Notes under the pieces: model-generated | The model's input: only the letters and a program-made list of their open reading frames with translations | Told to the model about the DNA's origin: nothing | Database searches by the model: none | Assembly (NCBI GenBank): GCA_050486105.1 | Contig: JBJHCR010000111.1 | Span: 1-17,077, forward strand | DNA: 17,077 bases | Source of the DNA: JAEXNA01 sp050486105 | GTDB lineage: Bacteria > Vulcanimicrobiota > Xenobia > Xenobiales > JADMJV01 | Direction: 5' to 3' | Shown: positions 13,981 through 17,077 of the stretch, piece after piece | Position numbering within the stretch: position 1 is the first letter of the stretch | Layout: every line of letters begins with the position of its first letter | Made by a program: the position numbers and the translations under genes

Positions 13981-14440
13981 AATCCTTCTCCTCCAAAATG
14001 TGGACGCAAAGTAAGTACGTCTCTACTAAGGCCCAATGGTTTAGGCAGTTCTCCCAGAGTTCCTGCCTGAAACCTAGTGGCAATGCTTTCGCTTCACCTT
14101 AAGTCATCGAGCGAGCTATTCGAAGGCCCACCGGAGCCCTGACGGCCGAAGGCATCACCAAGCTCAAGCAGACCGATCGACTTCATAGAAGCTTGGTCGG
14201 ACTCGCTGTTCCGCCTAACCCCGGAGCCATCACATCGACACCAGATTAATGTAGGCCAAGTCTGGAGAGGACTGTACTAGGAGGCCCTCCCTGGGGACCC
14301 CGGTGGCGACTCCTGACTCCTTCCTACAGATAGGGGCGACCTGACAAGTCAACAGTCCGGGTTTGCCGGCTGCGCTGGGTGAACCAAAAAAGAGACGGAC
14401 CGCCGACGGTCCGTCTCTTTTTTGGTTTGCCCGTGGAATC
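13981..14440. other. Intergenic region and probable leader of the Ig-like lipoprotein gene
   Basis: This 460-bp stretch holds the ribosome-binding site of the downstream gene (13985-13995), small hairpins (for example CTTC-ATA-GAAG within 14171-14197, and GGAGG/CCTCC near 14281-14291) and the strong terminator at 14382-14427. On the minus strand, TTGACT just after the terminator (near 14346-14351) could be a -35, with TCTGTA as a poor -10. If used, it would leave a leader of about 350 nt. I find no coding region and no known riboswitch signature. Confidence 0.35.
14382..14427. terminator. Very strong bidirectional terminator, 20-bp perfect stem
   Basis: The left arm (14382-14401, beginning AACCAAAAAAGAGACGG) is an exact reverse complement of the right arm (14408-14427, ending CCGTCTCTTTTTTGGTT), with a 6-nt GCCGAC loop. 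GC-rich pairs at the top and A6/T6 tracts at the base make it a Rho-independent terminator on both strands. It lies 13 nt after the stop of the minus-strand propeller lipoprotein gene. Confidence 0.92.
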
Positions 14441-16264
14441 TTAGGGTCGAGTCAGGATTCCGAACTCGTACGCTTGATTGCCATCCGGCCCGCCTTTGAA
14501 GAAGGGACTTCCGGTAATCAAGGTGTTGGTGTTGGTATCGATGAAGGAAATACCTCCGACGTTGAAGTGGGTGACGAACAATCGGTTCGTTCCCGGGTCG
14601 AAGGCCAGTCCCGCAGGGCTGTTCCCTAGGGTGGCCACCGGTGATCCCTCCACCGCCTCGAGAGAGGTGGCGTCGAGAATGTCCACGTTATTGTCCTGGA
14701 AGTTGGCCAAATAGAGCCGGTTCTGACTAGGGACGTAGAGTAGACCTGCACCCACCGAAGTGTCGCGACCACCAGGCCGGTTGAAAGGTGAACCCTCCAC
14801 CAGAGTTCTATCTACGCAATCCACGGCGCTGAACACAGTGTCGCCACCCACGTAAACGCGGTCGTTGGTCGAGTCGAAAACCATCTGCCCTTTGACGGAG
14901 TTGGTTTGCAAATTGATATACTCCCCGTCGCCGTCCGGAAGCCCGGTGACTCGGGTCAGAGTGTCAGCATCAAAAGCGGTGATAACTCCGTTGTCTCCGG
15001 AAACTCCGCTCTGTTCGGTGGTGGTGATCCAGATGAGGCCACGCTCATTATCGTAGGCCACCGCAAAGGCGCCAGTGTTGTTGGTGATCACGGGAAACGG
15101 AGAACCAGGGACCTGGGACATGGTGGCGGCCTCGAAGACCACCAAACCGTTGCTGCCAACCCCATACACTCGATTGCGATTGGGGTCGAAAGCCATGGCG
15201 TTGAGCCTGGGGAAATCCGGGTCAATAGTGCCAATATCGTCGCCGGCCACACCGGTTTGAATCGGAGATCCCAGCACGTGGCCCAAGGTCTGAGCATCCA
15301 TGATGTTGAGCCCGAAGCTGCTGGGCCAGATGACCCTGTTGTTGGTGGTGTCCAGCGTCGGAAAGCCTGAGGGCGACAAAATGTCGAAGGTGGTTTGCAG
15401 TTGGTCAGACTCGGCAGTGGGTGCGAAGGCGAAAATGTCTTTACGGTAGACAAACCCGCCGTTGCGTTCACAACTAATGATGGCGGTGCCGGTGATCCCG
15501 CCTCCATTACCGTTGCCTCCATCATCCGGCAAGTTGGAGGTGGTGCCTCCCACGATCACTTGAATAGTGAAGGTCTGTCCGGCGTACTGAGCGACCAGAG
15601 TTGTTTCTCCTTCAGAAAGTCCGCGCAGTTGCCCAAACTCTCCGACTTCCAAAATATTGGACGCGTCGGGATCAGAGCCGTCGAGAGAGTAGGTCGCAAG
15701 GTTCCCTAGCGGGACCAGATCACCGTTAGAGAACGCGGCCAGTAAAAACACCTGCCCCGTTCCTCCCACGGGTAGTTCGACCACGTCTAGGGCGGACTCC
15801 GACCCAGCCACGTTGGTCGGCACAAAGAAAGCGTCGAGCAGAAAGACCGCGACCGGTTGAGCAACCGGGGTCACAATCTTGTCTCCCCCGCCGGTCAACA
15901 CTATGTCCTGAGTGATGGTCGCCAAGGGAACGTTCCCCGCTCCCAGGCTGGTGATTCGAAACGACTGCACCGAGACGGGCACGTTCGAGATGGTTACGGT
16001 GCTTTCGAAAGGAAGCGTCTGCCGGATCAGGGGCTCTCCCAAGGCTCCGGCGTTCTCGAAGAACTCAAACCTCAATCGAACCGTGCCGGCATCCACCGGG
16101 AAGGCCGCCTGGGCGGTGACGAAGTTGAACGTCAGGTTGCTGGTCGCCAGCGCGCCGCCGTCTCCTCCGGTAGCCACGAAGCTTTCTGTCGAAGAGCCAC
16201 AGCCCAGGACACAAAGCGAGAACAAGGTGAGCACAAGAGCGCTCAGTTTAGACCGAAATGTCAT
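14441..16264 (-). CDS. Lipoprotein with shared N-terminal module and C-terminal YVTN-type beta-propeller
   Basis: A 607-aa lipoprotein. MTFRSKLSALVLTLFSLCVLGC gives acylated Cys22. The shared module (about 40-130, NLTFNFVTAQAAFPV ... TISNVPVSVQS) and an Ig-like domain (about 135-240, with AAFSNGDLVPLGN and GLSEGETTLVAQYAG) are followed by a Gly/Asn-rich linker (249-257). Residues about 260-607 carry repeats of the YVTN/SMP-30-like kind: 'MAFDPNRNRVYGVGSNGLVVFEA', 'MVFDSTNDRVYVGG', 'LLYVPSQNRLYLAN', 'LAFDPGTNRLFVTH'. Each is separated by a 'GSP' turn and together they form a beta-propeller. ATG 16264 is chosen because GGAGGT lies 5 nt upstream and the signal peptide starts there; an in-frame ORF upstream to 16336 is not credible. 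Likely surface-exposed; ligand unknown. Confidence 0.87.
   Translation of the reverse strand: MTFRSKLSALVLTLFSLCVLGCGSSTESFVATGGDGGALATSNLTFNFVTAQAAFPVDAGTVRLRFEFFENAGALGEPLIRQTLPFESTVTISNVPVSVQSFRITSLGAGNVPLATITQDIVLTGGGDKIVTPVAQPVAVFLLDAFFVPTNVAGSESALDVVELPVGGTGQVFLLAAFSNGDLVPLGNLATYSLDGSDPDASNILEVGEFGQLRGLSEGETTLVAQYAGQTFTIQVIVGGTTSNLPDDGGNGNGGGITGTAIISCERNGGFVYRKDIFAFAPTAESDQLQTTFDILSPSGFPTLDTTNNRVIWPSSFGLNIMDAQTLGHVLGSPIQTGVAGDDIGTIDPDFPRLNAMAFDPNRNRVYGVGSNGLVVFEAATMSQVPGSPFPVITNNTGAFAVAYDNERGLIWITTTEQSGVSGDNGVITAFDADTLTRVTGLPDGDGEYINLQTNSVKGQMVFDSTNDRVYVGGDTVFSAVDCVDRTLVEGSPFNRPGGRDTSVGAGLLYVPSQNRLYLANFQDNNVDILDATSLEAVEGSPVATLGNSPAGLAFDPGTNRLFVTHFNVGGISFIDTNTNTLITGSPFFKGGPDGNQAYEFGILTRP
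15545..15908. repeat. Duplicated tract, copy 1 (within propeller lipoprotein)
   Basis: These 364 bp align without any gap to 16714-17077. I count by eye about 15 differences, or about 96% identity. The tract encodes residues about 120-240 of the propeller lipoprotein, covering its Ig-like domain. Similarity drops sharply below 15545, at the linker. The other edge cannot be seen because copy 2 runs off the window. Confidence 0.93.
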
Positions 16265-16545
16265 TTCATACCTCCGAAAAATTCCGACTTGGTCAAGGCG
16301 CACTCTAAGGCTCAAATCTTGAAACAGAAAGTGCATAAAGGGCAGACTGGCCTGATAGAGGTCGGACTTCTATCAGGCCAGTCTTTGCCGAAGCCAGCAA
16401 GGCCTAAAGTGCCGGTTTCATGGGAACCGAGGACCGCCCGTTTCCCCCCTGAGGTCGACTTCACTCGTCTTCCCCTTGGGGGCGGACCCGCGCGTGAGGC
16501 GCTCTACCTTCAGCCCGCCGTTCAAGCGGCCGACCGAAGTCTACC
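16265..16545. other. Intergenic region between the acidic-tail and propeller lipoprotein genes
   Basis: This 281-bp stretch has no credible gene. It contains the 15-bp stem-loop at 16344-16384, and the GGAGGT ribosome-binding site of the propeller gene just upstream of 16264. No clear sigma-70 promoter pair is visible on the minus strand, so the two genes may be co-transcribed unless the stem-loop terminates. Confidence 0.4.
16344..16384. terminator. 15-bp perfect stem-loop, possible terminator or attenuator
   Basis: AGACTGGCCTGATAG (16344-16358) pairs exactly with CTATCAGGCCAGTCT (16370-16384) around an 11-nt loop. It lies about 160 nt after the stop of the upstream minus-strand gene and about 80 nt before the next start. 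On the minus strand the downstream tract (GCCCTTTATG) has only three Us, so it is weaker than the other terminators here. It could also be an mRNA-processing or regulatory hairpin in the leader of the propeller gene. Confidence 0.5.
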
Positions 16546-17077
16546 TTAGTCTTCGCTCTCTTCGTCGTCTTCGTCGTCTTCGCTATCGTCGTTGTCTTCG
16601 TCGTCTTCGTCTTCGTTATCTTCGTTGTCGTCGTCTTCTTCGCCATTTTCGTCATCAGGGGGCTCGGATTCGTCACCGTTATTCTCGTCTACCGGCGGCA
16701 AATTAGAGGTTGAGCCTCCCACGATCACTTGAATAGTGAAGGTCTGTCCGGCGTACTGAGCGACCAGAGTCGTTTCTCCTTCAGAAAGCCCGCGCAGTTG
16801 CCCAAACTCTCCGACTTCCAAAATGTTGGATGCGTCGGGATCAGAGCTGTCGAGAGAGTAGGTCGCAAGGTTCCCCAGCGGGACCAAATCACCGTTAGAG
16901 AACGCGGCCAGCAAAAACACCTGCCCCGTTCCACCCACGGGTAGTTCCACCACGTCTAGGGCGGACTCCGACCCAGCCACGTTGGTCGGCACAAAGAAAG
17001 CGTCGAGCAAAAAGACCGGGACCTGTTGAGCAACCGGGGTCACGACCTTGTCTCCCCCGCCGGTCAACACTATGTCC
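16546..17077 (-). CDS. Lipoprotein paralogue with polyacidic C-terminal tail (5' end outside window)
   Basis: The gene enters from the right edge, so its signal peptide and shared N-terminal module are not visible. The visible 176 residues begin DIVLTGGGDKVVTPVAQ and are nearly identical to the Ig-like part of the propeller lipoprotein up to TIQVIVGG. Then STSNLPPVDENNGDESEPP leads into a tail with 29 Asp/Glu among the last 36 residues, ending at TAA 16546. The beta-propeller of its neighbour is absent. Polyacidic tails can bind divalent cations or basic partners; that is inference. An apparent in-frame start at 17070 (GTG) is only the window edge of a longer gene. Confidence 0.85.
   Translation of the reverse strand, partial: DIVLTGGGDKVVTPVAQQVPVFLLDAFFVPTNVAGSESALDVVELPVGGTGQVFLLAAFSNGDLVPLGNLATYSLDSSDPDASNILEVGEFGQLRGLSEGETTLVAQYAGQTFTIQVIVGGSTSNLPPVDENNGDESEPPDDENGEEDDDNEDNEDEDDEDNDDSEDDEDDEESED
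16549..16656. repeat. Imperfect GAC/GAG-rich triplet tract encoding the acidic tail
   Basis: On the plus strand the tract is built of TCGTCT, TCG and TTCGTC units with occasional interruptions, giving 36 codons on the minus strand of which 29 are Asp or Glu. Such triplet-rich DNA can change length in frame by slippage, so tail length may vary between strains. The interruptions suggest it is not a very recent expansion. Confidence 0.75.
16714..17077. repeat. Duplicated tract, copy 2 (within acidic-tail lipoprotein)
   Basis: This tract is the partner of 15545-15908 at a constant offset of 1169 bp with no gap. It continues to the last base of the window, so the duplication probably extends further upstream of the visible gene. 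Differences are scattered and many are synonymous (for example at the GTT/GTC, TCC/CCC and ATT/GTT positions near its left end). Confidence 0.93.

Noticed and set aside
14005..14105. Possible c-di-GMP (GEMM) riboswitch on the minus strand, suggested by AAGCGAAAGC and GCCTAAACC
   Set aside because: The core elements expected of GEMM (the ACGCAAAGC-type segment and properly placed P1 stems) are absent; the resemblance is to short fragments only.
16550..16640. CRISPR-like array from the TCGTCT repeats
   Set aside because: The units are 3-6 bp, have no spacers and lie in the coding frame of a lipoprotein; it is a triplet tract.
16461..16676. Lys/Thr-rich minus-strand frame over the acidic-tail region
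   Set aside because: It is a frame-shifted reading of the GAC/GAG triplet tract; the frame continuous with the lipoprotein domain is the acidic one.

Overview
The window is from a Gram-negative bacterium with moderately high GC. It carries diderm lipoproteins with lipobox signals, type IV pilin-like/pseudopilin proteins and a BON-domain lipoprotein. No rRNA or other taxonomic marker is present. Glycyl-tRNA synthetase is a single alpha-beta fused chain, a form I know from Chlamydiae and some other non-proteobacterial lineages, so I do not assign a phylum. TTG start codons with good ribosome-binding sites recur, and genes are tightly packed: two convergent pairs overlap at their 3' ends and a third is 12 nt apart.

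Layout. (1) 1-3197: a structured leader followed by the fused glycyl-tRNA synthetase. (2) 3194-5089, minus strand: a compact cluster of a 90-aa stand-alone protein resembling the I9/S8 propeptide inhibitor fold, dusA (coupled by a TTGA overlap) and a Uma2-family nuclease-fold protein. (3) 5190-8316: a pilin-like locus with two overlapping prepilin genes, a convergent four-helix membrane protein and a third GspH/FimT-like prepilin. (4) 8329-10469, minus strand: a Crp/Fnr regulator, a lysylphosphatidylglycerol-synthase-like flippase and a BON lipoprotein. (5) 10753-17077, minus strand: three tandem paralogous lipoproteins that share an N-terminal module but carry different C-terminal modules (Ig-like repeats, a YVTN-type beta-propeller, a polyacidic tail), separated by strong hairpin terminators.

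The most striking observation is at 5190-5603. Two small elements with terminal inverted repeats sit side by side, sharing one CTAG, between the ribosome-binding site/start codon and the body of the first prepilin gene. Their interiors look related but their inverted repeats differ. Deleting the sequence between the outermost CTAG copies (402 bp, a multiple of 3) restores a textbook 11-residue prepilin leader (MFSRIDKPQFG) fused to LSLVEVLVALG, with a Shine-Dalgarno 8 nt upstream of a TTG start. No transposase is encoded here, so these look like non-autonomous, CTAG-targeted mobile elements. The second element also provides an open frame that could give the broken gene a new start.

The second notable signal is the lipoprotein array. 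A 364-bp tract in two of the genes is about 96% identical without indels, while the sequence immediately beyond it diverges into a propeller in one gene and an acidic tail in the other. This points to recent duplication or conversion with C-terminal module exchange.
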